The translations under genes were made by a program, and so were the position numbers. Below, one piece after another: positions 43,956 to 51,138 of a DNA stretch of 51,138 nt. The stretch is from contig CAJQLX010000041.1 of the NCBI GenBank assembly GCA_905479265.1, positions 1-51,138 on the forward strand. The letters run 5' to 3'. The notes under the pieces were generated by a model. It ran no database searches, was not told where the DNA came from, and was given only the letters and a program-made list of their open reading frames with translations. Source of the stretch: an uncultured Alphaproteobacteria bacterium (GTDB lineage Bacteria; Pseudomonadota; Alphaproteobacteria; UBA7985). The number at the start of each line of letters is the position of its first letter. The first letter of the stretch is position 1.

Positions 43956-45500
43956 TTAGTTAAAGGTCAAGAACTGGAAGTGTGGCTGGTCTTCTGGCTG
44001 AACATCAAAGTTGATGCCTTCGCCCATGCCCCAGTTCAGTACCTGGTTGTGGATCGGCAGGTGAACCTGCTCGGCCTGTACGATTTCCCAGATCTTCGCA
44101 ATGGTTGCATCACGAACCGCAAGGTCAGTCTCGGACTCAAGGCTAACGATCATTGCATCGACGTCAGCGTTGGAGAAACCGGTTGGGTTCCATGAACCAC
44201 GGCTGCCACCATTGGTGTGCAGCAGGTAGTTGAAGATGTAGTGAGAATCAAAGGTCGGTACGCCCCAACCCAGCATCCAGAAGTCAGAGTTGCCTTCTTT
44301 GATGTAGGGGAAGTGCTGTGCCTTTGGCTTCGCATCGAGGGTCACGTTGATGCCAATCTGGCCCATCATGCCAACAGCAGCCTGACAGATGGCTTCATCG
44401 TTGATGTAGCGATCGTTCGGGCAGTTCAGCGTGATGTCGAAACCTTCGGCATAGCCCGCATCCGCCATCATTGCCTTAGCAGCATCGAGGTCGTTCGCAG
44501 GGTACTCGTTCAGTGCTTCGGTCCAGCCGTTTACGAACGGAGGCATGATCACGCCAGTCGGGTCAGACTGATCGCGCATCACGATCTTTTGGATCGCTTC
44601 ACGGTTGATGGCCATGTTCATCGCCTGACGAACACGCAGATCGGAGGTTGGGCCTTCAGCGTTATCGACGCCGAAGAAAATCACCCGGTTCTGAGCCGCG
44701 GTCACAACCTTCAAGCCGTCGGTGGACGCCACGCGACCAAGATCCTGTACCGGCACATCCTGGATGATATCAACTTCACCGGAAAGCAGCGCTGCAACGC
44801 GGGTCGCAGAGGACTGAATCGGCGTGTAGATGATTTCCGTGACTTCGTTCGGGTAAAGGTCAGCGCCCCAGTAGTTTGGGTTTGCCTTCAGAACGGTTTT
44901 CTCGTCAACGGAGCGGCTGACGAGCATGAACGCGCCCGTGCCGTTGGTGTTCATGGTGGCGTAGTTGGTTTCGCCAGCGGTCACGTTTTGCGGCATGACC
45001 ACGTCGTTGGCTTCAGACCAGCCTTTGTCCATGATGAACATGTTGGTCAGGTTGTTGATCATCAGTGGGTTTGCGCCCGCTGTTTCCATATCAACAGTGT
45101 AGGCGTCAACCGCGCGAATATCGACAACCGATGCCAGCAGTTCCTGCATCTCGGAGCCTTCTTGCTTCGCACGATTCAGGGAGAACACAACGTCCTCAGA
45201 ATCAAAAGCAGCACCGTCGTGGAAGGTTACGCCTTCACGCAGCTTGAAGCGCCAAACGTTCGGGTTGTCTGCCAGTGCAGCCCACTCCGTCGCCAAAGAA
45301 GGGATGATCGCGCCCGACATGTCACGCTGGAGCAAGCCATCGTACATTTGGTGAGCCAGAGCGTGGGTTGGACCCTCATTCTGCCCATGGGGGTCGAGGG
45401 TGATGGAATCACCAGCGCGCGCCCAACGGATCGTTTCCGCCGACGCTGCCGCCGCTGTCACGGTCAGCGCGGTCGCAGTTAAAAGAATAAGACGTAGCAT
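43956..45500 (-). CDS. Dipeptide-type ABC transporter substrate-binding protein
   Basis: A 514-residue periplasmic SBP of the family 5 (DppA/OppA/nickel) type. The signal peptide LRLILLTATALTVTAAAASA is followed by ETIRWARAGDSITLDPHGQN. WRFKLREGVTFHDGAAFDSE and DVVFSLNRAKQEGS are the family signature, and AVDAYTVDMETAGANPLMIN is also typical. The ligand may be peptides, opines or other compounds. ATG at 45500 with AGGAGG 7 bases upstream; first gene of a five-gene transporter operon (SBP, two permeases, two ATPases), complete in this window. Confidence 0.92.
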   Translation of the reverse strand: MLRLILLTATALTVTAAAASAETIRWARAGDSITLDPHGQNEGPTHALAHQMYDGLLQRDMSGAIIPSLATEWAALADNPNVWRFKLREGVTFHDGAAFDSEDVVFSLNRAKQEGSEMQELLASVVDIRAVDAYTVDMETAGANPLMINNLTNMFIMDKGWSEANDVVMPQNVTAGETNYATMNTNGTGAFMLVSRSVDEKTVLKANPNYWGADLYPNEVTEIIYTPIQSSATRVAALLSGEVDIIQDVPVQDLGRVASTDGLKVVTAAQNRVIFFGVDNAEGPTSDLRVRQAMNMAINREAIQKIVMRDQSDPTGVIMPPFVNGWTEALNEYPANDLDAAKAMMADAGYAEGFDITLNCPNDRYINDEAICQAAVGMMGQIGINVTLDAKPKAQHFPYIKEGNSDFWMLGWGVPTFDSHYIFNYLLHTNGGSRGSWNPTGFSNADVDAMIVSLESETDLAVRDATIAKIWEIVQAEQVHLPIHNQVLNWGMGEGINFDVQPEDQPHFQFLTFN

Positions 45501-45648
45501 AAGGAAGCCTCCTGTTTTCCGAGCAGTAACCTTGTTCTGAATTTCTCCCAATTGCAAGAAATCGAGCGAAAAACGGTGTTAGGACGATCTACTCGTGTCG
45601 GATAATAAAACGCATTGCTTATCAGGATTAGAAACGGGGTCGGTTTGC

Positions 45649-45672
45649 GCCAAATTGAGGGCGGAATTTGGC
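45649..45672. promoter_or_regulatory. 24-bp palindrome upstream of the dipeptide operon
   Basis: GCCAAATT (45649-45656) and AATTTGGC (45665-45672) form a perfect inverted repeat with an 8-base spacer, about 150 bp upstream of the binding-protein start. The symmetric arms and spacing suit a dimeric regulator. Confidence 0.5.
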
Positions 45673-45792
45673 TCATGTTGCTTGACCCATCGGCCTCACG
45701 ATTGGGTCCGTGCTTGCCGATGGCGCTTTTGAGACTCTAGTCTTATTTTTGGTGGCCTGACAACCCGCTTGGACCGCTTTTGGGCGTGGGGA

Positions 45793-46854
45793 TTAGATCG
45801 AGCAGGCAATCACCATGTTCGACGCGTTCTTAAAGACGACTTCCGTTTCCTTGAAGCCCGCTTCGATCATGATGTCACTCAGCCGCTTGGGTCCGGCTTG
45901 AGCGCCTAGAGCGAGGCCTACTTTTTGGCCCTTGGATGTCGGAACACAGCCCATGGTCGAGAACGAGTAATACATCTGGCCAATCACGGACATGTTCTCG
46001 CTGGGATGATCGGCGGCGCTGGGTTCAATCAGAATGACCATGCCGCCCTCACGCAGGCGAGAGCGCGCGTATTTCGCGGCGCCAAGCGGATCGCCCATAT
46101 CGTGCAAGCAGTCAAAGAATGTGATGACGTCGTATTCGCCGCCATAGCTTTCCGCATCTGCCGCGTCATAGCAAAGGCGATCACTCAGCCCGGCGAGATG
46201 GGCTTCTTCGTTTGCTTCGTCGATTGAGGGGGCGTGGATATCGATCCCGACGAAGCTGGCCTTGGGGTAGTGTTCAGCCATCAGCAACGTCGAAAGTCCC
46301 TTGCCGCAGCCGACATCACAGAGCCGCCCGCCGTTTTCCAGCTTTTCCGTGGCGGCCGGAATTTTTGGCATCCATTTTTCCAGCAGGTTCGACTTGTAAG
46401 ATGGCTTGAAGAAGCGTGCGGTGCCTTGGAACACGCACTGGTGGAAGTCGCCATAGTCGACGCCTTCGCCCGTCTTGAACGCTTCGGTGATCGCTTCAAT
46501 CCCGTGGACGTTGCCGACCAAAATATCGAACGCCCCGATCATCAACGCCTTGCTCTCTTCGTCCGCAAAAACGGCCTGTTGCTCGGCGCTCAGGTGGAAG
46601 GTTTCAAAGGCGTCGTCGTGGCTGCAATACCCTGCGGCGCACAGGGCGTGCAACCATTCGCGGGCGTAGCGTTCATCGATTCCAGCAGCGTCCGCAAAGG
46701 CTTGGCACGAGCACGGTCCGGCTTCTGCCAAAGCAGCAAACAGCCCCAATTCATCGCCAATGCGCATCAGCGGGAGAATGGAGCAAGCGGATACGGTCTC
46801 CATGATGGACCACTGCAGGGCCCGAAGTTTGGATTTGTCGATGGCGATGGTCAT
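45793..46854 (-). CDS. Winged-helix + SAM-dependent methyltransferase
   Basis: A 353-residue cytoplasmic protein. An N-terminal winged-helix dimerisation domain (about 15-100: CSILPLMRIGDELGLFAALA, then AGIDERYAREWLHALCAAGY) precedes a class I methyltransferase fold with motif I LCDVGCGKGLSTLL (about 178-191), the acidic ribose ligand in VGIDIH, and motif IV VITFFDCLHDMGDP. Related proteins methylate small molecules; the substrate is unknown. The ATG at 46854 is chosen because AGGAG is 7 bases upstream; the ATG at 46860 is too close to it. It diverges from the small-barrel/OsmC cluster. Confidence 0.88.
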   Translation of the reverse strand: MTIAIDKSKLRALQWSIMETVSACSILPLMRIGDELGLFAALAEAGPCSCQAFADAAGIDERYAREWLHALCAAGYCSHDDAFETFHLSAEQQAVFADEESKALMIGAFDILVGNVHGIEAITEAFKTGEGVDYGDFHQCVFQGTARFFKPSYKSNLLEKWMPKIPAATEKLENGGRLCDVGCGKGLSTLLMAEHYPKASFVGIDIHAPSIDEANEEAHLAGLSDRLCYDAADAESYGGEYDVITFFDCLHDMGDPLGAAKYARSRLREGGMVILIEPSAADHPSENMSVIGQMYYSFSTMGCVPTSKGQKVGLALGAQAGPKRLSDIMIEAGFKETEVVFKNASNMVIACSI

Positions 46855-47167
46855 GATCATGCTCCTTTGTAAACGGGCGCTTGTTCAAACCAAGATCGGG
46901 GAACTTTGACCCTCACACTCTGCTCAACAGCCCGTGCTCTTGCACGCGCAACTGCAGAATTTCCCAAAAATAGAGGCATCAATGCGCTCTGTTAGAAAGA
47001 TCAAAAATCGCGATATCTGGGAAAATTTCATGAAATTGATGTTAAAGGCGTTCCTTCTCGTCAGGAATTCTCAATATGATTTAATTTTATTTTCGTTGAC
47101 TGAATTTCAACTTGAATAGTTGGGCAAATCGCCGGGAACTGTTGGTTCCAGAACTTTGGAGAGAACC
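46855..47167. promoter_or_regulatory. Divergent control region with a perfect palindrome
   Basis: A 313-bp AT-rich region between the methyltransferase and the plus-strand cluster. It contains AATTTCATGAAATT (47024-47037), a perfect 14-bp palindrome placed to affect both directions. No ORF with an RBS was found. Confidence 0.5.
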
Positions 47168-47452
47168 ATGAGTTACGCCCGCATCAATACCATGACCTTT
47201 GTTTCGGCTGAGGCTGCAGACACCATGCAAGCCCAATACGCTGAAACCGCCCCATCCTCCTTTACTGAGGCCACTTTGCTGACCTTTGTCCGCACGGGGC
47301 CAACCACAGCATCGCTTACGTCCGTTTACCCGGATCGCGCTGCCTTTGACCGCTCTGCACCTGTTCGTGAAGCCCGTATGGGCGAGAACCGGGCGCTGAT
47401 TGCCGCCGTCGAAATGACAGAGGGCGAAGTCGCTCTCGTCCATACCAACTGA
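47168..47452 (+). CDS. Small dimeric-barrel-like protein
   Basis: A 94-residue protein: strand (ARINTMTFVSAEAADTMQ), helix, strand (EATLLTFVRTGPTTASLTSV), helix, strand (ALIAAVEMTEGEVALV), a ferredoxin-like layout as in ABM/DABB proteins. Function unknown. GGAGA precedes the ATG at 47168; the frame runs to 47120 without support. First of three closely spaced plus-strand genes. Confidence 0.7.
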   Translation: MSYARINTMTFVSAEAADTMQAQYAETAPSSFTEATLLTFVRTGPTTASLTSVYPDRAAFDRSAPVREARMGENRALIAAVEMTEGEVALVHTN

Positions 47453-47477
47453 TCAAACCGTAAAAGGAACGCGACAG

Positions 47478-47768
47478 ATGAAAAAGCTATCCATTATCCG
47501 CTTTAAGCCAAAGCCCGGGTGCTTTGACGAATTCTTGGCAAACTCCATCGAGCAAAGCCGGGACCGGGGCACCGCCAATCCGCCCACTCAGTTCCTGATG
47601 ACCAAGGACGATGAGATTTACGCCATTGTCATTCGGGACGCCGATGGTTTGCAGCAAAACGCAGCCGAGGGGGTAAACTGGTTAGATACGCAGCGCCATT
47701 TGCTGCAGGAATTCAACGAGGTTGACCGCCACACCATTCCGCTCACAGGCGATTTGGTCGATTACTGA
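47478..47768 (+). CDS. Small protein, possible dimeric-barrel
   Basis: A 96-residue protein of unrecognised family. KLSIIRFKPKPGCFDEFLAN, a central FLMTKDDEIYAIVIRDAD strand pair and a helix (NWLDTQRHLLQEFNEVDRHT) suggest another ferredoxin-like unit. It lies 25 bp after the preceding small gene, with AGGAA before the ATG, and 32 bp before the OsmC-like gene, so the three are likely co-transcribed. Confidence 0.7.
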   Translation: MKKLSIIRFKPKPGCFDEFLANSIEQSRDRGTANPPTQFLMTKDDEIYAIVIRDADGLQQNAAEGVNWLDTQRHLLQEFNEVDRHTIPLTGDLVDY

Positions 47769-47800
47769 AAAGCGCGAAGCGAGAAGCGAGGAGTAAGGCT

Positions 47801-48304
47801 GTGACCGATGTTGCGATTAAGAAAATCCAAGAAGCAAACAAAGCCGCTTTGACCGTTAATCCGAATGACGGGATTTCCACAGCCGTGCTGGAGGCGTCGA
47901 TCGGGGACGGCTTGGCCTGTCAGGTGAGCGATGGCAAGAATGCGACGTTGATCGATATGCCCGAAACCTTTGGCGGTACGGCCCAAGGGCCAACCCCCGG
48001 GTTCCATGCTCGGGCGGCGGTTGCGGCGTGTGTTGCCATTGGCATTAAAGCCACCGCCGTGCGGGAGGGGCTGAGTTTTGAGGAAGTCAAAGTCCGCGTT
48101 GAGATGGATTTTGATGATGGCGCTTTGTACGGGCTGGGTGAGAACACGGCAGCGCCGTTTTTCACGCGCTTGGTGGTTGATCTTAAGACAGAGCATAGCG
48201 AGGCTGAAGTGGCTCCAGTTATCGATTTAGCCCTCGAAACCGACCCGTTTTTCCTCGCCTTGCGAGACCCGCAAAAGGTCGAAACCGACGTTCGGATTGC
48301 TTAA
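47801..48304 (+). CDS. OsmC-like protein
   Basis: A 167-residue OsmC-superfamily protein. The central helix GFHARAAVAACVAIGIKATA holds the resolving-type Cys position; FGGTAQGPTPG upstream is the family loop; VKVRVEMDFDDGALYGLG is the typical strand. The usual first catalytic Cys of Ohr/OsmC is not obvious at the first site, although LACQV may supply it, so peroxidase activity is uncertain. The start is GTG at 47801, with GAGGAG 9-14 bases upstream. Confidence 0.8.
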   Translation: MTDVAIKKIQEANKAALTVNPNDGISTAVLEASIGDGLACQVSDGKNATLIDMPETFGGTAQGPTPGFHARAAVAACVAIGIKATAVREGLSFEEVKVRVEMDFDDGALYGLGENTAAPFFTRLVVDLKTEHSEAEVAPVIDLALETDPFFLALRDPQKVETDVRIA

Positions 48305-48329
48305 ACGGCCCGTTCTGCACGGCACAAAA

Positions 48330-48356
48330 AAAGGCCGGTGGTCAGCACCGGCCTTT
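48330..48356. terminator. Bidirectional intrinsic terminator
   Basis: AAAGGCCGGTG (48330-48340) pairs with CACCGGCCTTT (48346-48356), flanked by a long A-run on the left (a T-run for the minus strand) and TTTT on the right. It serves the OsmC-like gene (plus) and bioY (minus). Confidence 0.92.
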
Positions 48357-48379
48357 TATCGTTTGGACCTTTGGCAGGG

Positions 48380-48976
48380 TTAGCGCTTGAACGCGGAAAC
48401 CAGACGCCAGACCAGCGGCATCAGGACCGCCGCTGCCGCGATCTTTACGGCGTCACCGGCGAGAAAGGGTGTCAGTCCCCATGCCAAAACCGGCTTATCC
48501 CAACCCACGATCGTGCCCAGCCACAGCAGGCCGGTCATGTAAATCAAGATGTTGCCCAGCACCATCGCCAGCGCCGTTTTCACCGGGCTGCGATCCCAAC
48601 CGCGCTCGGCGAGAAAGCCAACAGCCCCTGCGGCCAGCACGAAGCCAACCAGGTAGCCGCCCGTCGTGCTCATCATGTAAGCCAGCCCAATTCCCTTTTC
48701 AGGGGTGCCGGAAAAGACGGGTAAGCCGACAGCGCCTTCAGCCAAGTAAAGCAGCACCGTCGCAGCCCCAAGGCGCGCGCCGAATGCCATGCCGATGACC
48801 AGAACCACCAGCGTTTGCATGGTCAGCGGAACAGGCCAGAACGGGATGCTGAGTTTAGCGGAAACCCAAAGCGCCAGGCTGCCGACAATGGCGAGGATGA
48901 GGTTGCGGACGACGGCATTGTCGATCGGCAAAAGGGTCTTTGCCAGCGTGTTCGTGGGCGAGGCTGCTGTGTTCAT
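48380..48976 (-). CDS. bioY: Biotin transporter BioY
   Basis: A 198-residue inner-membrane S-component for biotin uptake with six hydrophobic segments. WVSAKLSIPFWPVPLTMQTL and GLPVFSGTPEKGIGLAYMMS are BioY hallmarks, as are TTGGYLVGFVLAA and the Asp/Lys in LAGDAVKIAAAA. No bioM/bioN or general EcfA/EcfT genes are in the window, so it either works alone or uses a shared energising module elsewhere. GGAGA precedes the ATG at 48976. Confidence 0.93.
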   Translation of the reverse strand: MNTAASPTNTLAKTLLPIDNAVVRNLILAIVGSLALWVSAKLSIPFWPVPLTMQTLVVLVIGMAFGARLGAATVLLYLAEGAVGLPVFSGTPEKGIGLAYMMSTTGGYLVGFVLAAGAVGFLAERGWDRSPVKTALAMVLGNILIYMTGLLWLGTIVGWDKPVLAWGLTPFLAGDAVKIAAAAVLMPLVWRLVSAFKR

Positions 48977-49358
48977 TTCTTTGTCTCCATTGAGGTCTGC
49001 GGACCCGCGTCCCGCTTGCAGCCTGCTCTGGTGTTTGAGGGCGGACGCAAGACGTGTTTCAGCGGATTAATCGTAGACCTAGGCGAGTAAACCGGCGCGG
49101 TCCACAGCGGAAATGGGCAAGTCTGCTAGGATGATTTTAGCGTCCCGCCACCACCCACGCCCAAGGCCCGAAAGTCCGGAGCCCAACACGACGTTTTTGG
49201 TTTTCCAACAATTGACAATGCGCTCAATTCCAGTAAGGGTCGCTTAACCAACGGGCGTTGAGCGCGGTCTTTTTCGTTATGAGGAGGCAACCGCGACGCT
49301 TAGCCCCGCTGCGACCAATCCAAGTCATCTGTGGGGCCAAAGTGACAAGGCTCTAGCG
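48977..49358. promoter_or_regulatory. Divergent bioY / tnaA control region
   Basis: A 382-bp gap holding both promoters. Two short plus-strand ORFs (ATG at 49130, 39 codons, Pro-rich; ATG at 49278, 25 codons, Arg-rich) precede tnaA, but neither contains tryptophan. I did not find a clear BioR-type or BirA-type operator. Confidence 0.45.
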
Positions 49359-50729
49359 ATGAAAACGATTATCGAACCGTTCCGTATAAAAGCTGTTGAA
49401 CCGATCACCCTGACCACAGAGGAAGATCGCCGCGGTTTTCTGAAGAAAGCGCATCACAACCTTTTCCTCCTGCCATCCTCTCAAGTCTTGATCGACTTGC
49501 TCACGGATTCAGGCACCGGCGCGATGAGCTCGGCCCAATGGGCGGCGATCATGACGGGCGACGAAAGTTATGCGGGTTCGCCCTCGTTTTATCGTTTCGA
49601 AGCCGCCGTTAAAAACCTCATGCCTTTCAAGCACGTTTTGCCAACCCATCAAGGACGGGCTGCGGAAGCCATGCTCATGGCGCTCTATGGTGGTGAGGGA
49701 AAGATGGTGCCGAACAACACCCACTTTGATACCACACGGGCAAACGTTGAAGCCTCAGGCGCGATTGCGCAGGATTTCGTTATTGCTGCCGGATTGGATC
49801 CGGCGAATGAGCATCCGTTCAAGGGCAATATGGACATCGACGCGCTCAAGACGTTCATGGCCGCAAACCACGAACGCGTGCCGTTGGTCATGCTCACGAT
49901 CACCAACAATGCCGGCGGTGGCCAGCCTGTCAGCTTGGAGAACATTCGCGCTGTGGCTGCGGTGGCGAGAGCGTACGCGAAGCCGTTCTATATCGACGGT
50001 TGCCGGTTTGCCGAAAATGCGTGGTTCATCAAGCTGCGTGAACCCGGCCAAGCCGATCGAAGCATTCCCGACATTGTGCGTGATTGCTTTGCCGAGACGG
50101 ACGGCATGACGATGAGCGCGAAGAAAGACGGACTGGGCAACATTGGCGGTTGGCTTGCGCTGAACGATGACGCCAAGGCCGAACAAGCGCGGGCGCACCT
50201 CATCCGAACCGAAGGGTTTCCAACCTATGGCGGCTTGGCAGGCCGGGATCTGGATGCTTTGGCGGTTGGATTAGAGGAGGTCGTGGACGAAAATTACCTC
50301 GCGTACCGCGTTCGCTCGAATGCTTACATTGTTGAGCGTTTGGATGCGCTGGGTGTCCCGGTGGTCAAACCCGCTGGCGGGCATGCCGTGTTCGTTGATG
50401 CCCGAGCGTGGCTCAACCACATCGATCCCATGCACTATCCCGGCCAGGCGCTGGCAGTGGCGCTGTATGAAGCGGGCGGCATTCGGAGCTGTGAGATTGG
50501 CACCGTGATGTTTGGCCGACAAAAGGACGGCACAGAGCAGCGCGCGCCGATGGATCTGGTTCGCCTCGCCATGCCGCGACGCACCTACACGCAAAGCCAC
50601 GCGGATTACATCGTTGAAGTTTTTGAGGAAATCACCCGCCGAAAAGCATCGCTCAAGGGGCTGCGCATCCGCAAAGAACCCGCAATGCTGCGCCACTTCA
50701 CATGTGAGTTTGAACCCATGACGGCGTAG
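49359..50729 (+). CDS. tnaA: Tryptophanase
   Basis: A 456-residue PLP enzyme of the beta-eliminating lyase group: L-tryptophan to indole, pyruvate and ammonia. The PLP lysine is K256 in MSAKKDG; NAGGGQPVSLENIR and GCRFAENAWFIK are family motifs. Three positions separate tryptophanase from tyrosine phenol-lyase and all are of the tryptophanase kind: FDTT (D124, not Thr), EIG (I380, not Arg) and LRHFT (H446, not Phe). Monocistronic by position, with a long inverted repeat after the stop. It implies indole production, as a signal or catabolic by-product. Confidence 0.92.
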   Translation: MKTIIEPFRIKAVEPITLTTEEDRRGFLKKAHHNLFLLPSSQVLIDLLTDSGTGAMSSAQWAAIMTGDESYAGSPSFYRFEAAVKNLMPFKHVLPTHQGRAAEAMLMALYGGEGKMVPNNTHFDTTRANVEASGAIAQDFVIAAGLDPANEHPFKGNMDIDALKTFMAANHERVPLVMLTITNNAGGGQPVSLENIRAVAAVARAYAKPFYIDGCRFAENAWFIKLREPGQADRSIPDIVRDCFAETDGMTMSAKKDGLGNIGGWLALNDDAKAEQARAHLIRTEGFPTYGGLAGRDLDALAVGLEEVVDENYLAYRVRSNAYIVERLDALGVPVVKPAGGHAVFVDARAWLNHIDPMHYPGQALAVALYEAGGIRSCEIGTVMFGRQKDGTEQRAPMDLVRLAMPRRTYTQSHADYIVEVFEEITRRKASLKGLRIRKEPAMLRHFTCEFEPMTA

Positions 50730-50732
50730 GGC

Positions 50733-50818
50733 CGCGTCGGGGGCAGGGGCCCACCTTTCTGGCTCCAAACAGATCGGCAGCACCCGTTTAAACGAGGATG
50801 CAACCTGCCCCCGACGCG
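50733..50818 (+). repeat. Long inverted repeat after tnaA
   Basis: A 15-bp perfect inverted repeat: 50733-50747 (CGCGTCGGGGGCAGG) and 50804-50818, with a 56-base interval, beginning 4 bases after the tnaA stop. The loop is long for a terminator and no T-run follows. Confidence 0.7.
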
Positions 50819-50858
50819 CGCCTTGGTGAAGCCAAATGAGTCTGTTGGCTGCCTGAAG

Positions 50859-51053
50859 TCAGTTCACCAAAGCCTGCACGATGCGGTAGATGATGATGCC
50901 AGATATACCGGCTATCCCACCCACGATGAGGCGTCCGCGACGGTTATTGGCATAGAACTGGTTCAACCGATCCCTGAGGACGAAGCGCAGAAGCAAGAAG
51001 GCAGCGACGCCAATCAAGCCAATCAGTAAGAGTTCAAGTGATCGTTCATCCAT
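50859..51053 (-). CDS. Small inner-membrane protein
   Basis: A 64-residue protein with two hydrophobic helices (LELLLIGLIGVAAFLLLRFV and LIVGGIAGISGIIIYRIV) joined by a basic loop (LRDRLNQFYANNRRGR). No family is recognised. The ATG at 51053 is chosen because AAGGAG lies 9 bases upstream; the frame runs back to 51119. Confidence 0.65.
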   Translation of the reverse strand: MDERSLELLLIGLIGVAAFLLLRFVLRDRLNQFYANNRRGRLIVGGIAGISGIIIYRIVQALVN

Positions 51054-51138
51054 ATCGACTAACTCCTTCGCGGCGGTTTCGCTTTCTGATAAGGCAAATG
51101 CAGGTAATAATGTCTGCATTCAAGAAGACCAAAATCTA

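Noticed and set aside
44217-45482. 421-codon ORF antisense to the peptide-binding protein
   Set aside because: Same codon phase effect in a GC-biased gene; the minus-strand protein has a signal peptide and family motifs and the antisense one has none.
49130-49354. TnaC-like leader peptides upstream of tnaA
   Set aside because: The two short ORFs (ATG 49130 and ATG 49278) contain no Trp codon, which TnaC-type stalling needs.
49359-50729. Tyrosine phenol-lyase as the identity of the PLP lyase
   Set aside because: TPL-specific Thr, Arg and Phe are replaced by D124, I380 and H446, which are the tryptophanase residues.

Overview
The window looks like chromosomal DNA of a marine-type alphaproteobacterium. 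The pointers are an aglEFGA-like alpha-glucoside uptake operon, Gram-negative envelope features (a secretin, a lipoprotein, Tat and Sec signal peptides), strong AGGAGG-type ribosome binding sites, many 4-base ATGA/GTGA gene overlaps, and very long cadherin-like and Calx-beta-like surface proteins. The genus cannot be fixed from sequence alone. I see no rRNA, tRNA, CRISPR array, insertion sequence or phage gene.

Layout. 0-3.1 kb: an FAD oxidoreductase, a membrane-anchored CBS-pair protein and a DsbA/kappa-GST-like isomerase. 3.1-10 kb: an alpha-glucoside module (GH13 glucosidase, two permeases, binding protein) with a divergent LysR regulator but no transporter ATPase. 10-12 kb: a tandem dimeric-barrel protein and a PLP-dependent serine/threonine dehydratase. 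12.1-25.3 kb: an accessory envelope locus. 25.4-31.8 kb: a Tat-exported protein, an EamA exporter, a DUF1501-DUF1800 pair and a small secreted protein. 31.8-35.3 kb: a giant cadherin-repeat protein with an almost perfect 606-bp internal tandem duplication. 35.5-39.4 kb: acyl-CoA ligase, slyX, cysK and a membrane protein. 39.8-45.5 kb: an ABM-like protein and a complete dipeptide-type ABC operon. 45.8-51.1 kb: a methyltransferase divergent from two small barrel proteins and an OsmC-like protein, then bioY, tryptophanase (tnaA) and a small membrane protein.

The most interesting part is 12.1-25.3 kb. On the minus strand lie a secretin with an STN domain, a lipoprotein and a FecR-domain protein, joined by two ATGA overlaps, followed by a 1356-codon Calx-beta-like protein. 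On the plus strand, divergently, lie a small secreted beta-rich protein, an intrinsic terminator, a 525-residue Ig-like chaperone-type protein and, with an ATGA overlap, a second small secreted beta-rich protein. By eye the two small secreted proteins and the C-terminal domain of the FecR protein share one module: a strand-rich region, a conserved cysteine pair about 48-57 residues apart and a DG-containing strand between them. No usher, type II/IV ATPase, platform protein or prepilin is present. My hypothesis is a surface-fibre or secreted-subunit system in which a secretin supplies the outer-membrane pore and a periplasmic Ig-like protein acts as chaperone. This is inference from gene content and motif comparison.

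Other notable items are a structured dppA-dppB intercistronic region with interleaved stems, a CBM-like insertion in the DUF1800 protein, and several palindromes and direct repeats in divergent promoter regions.
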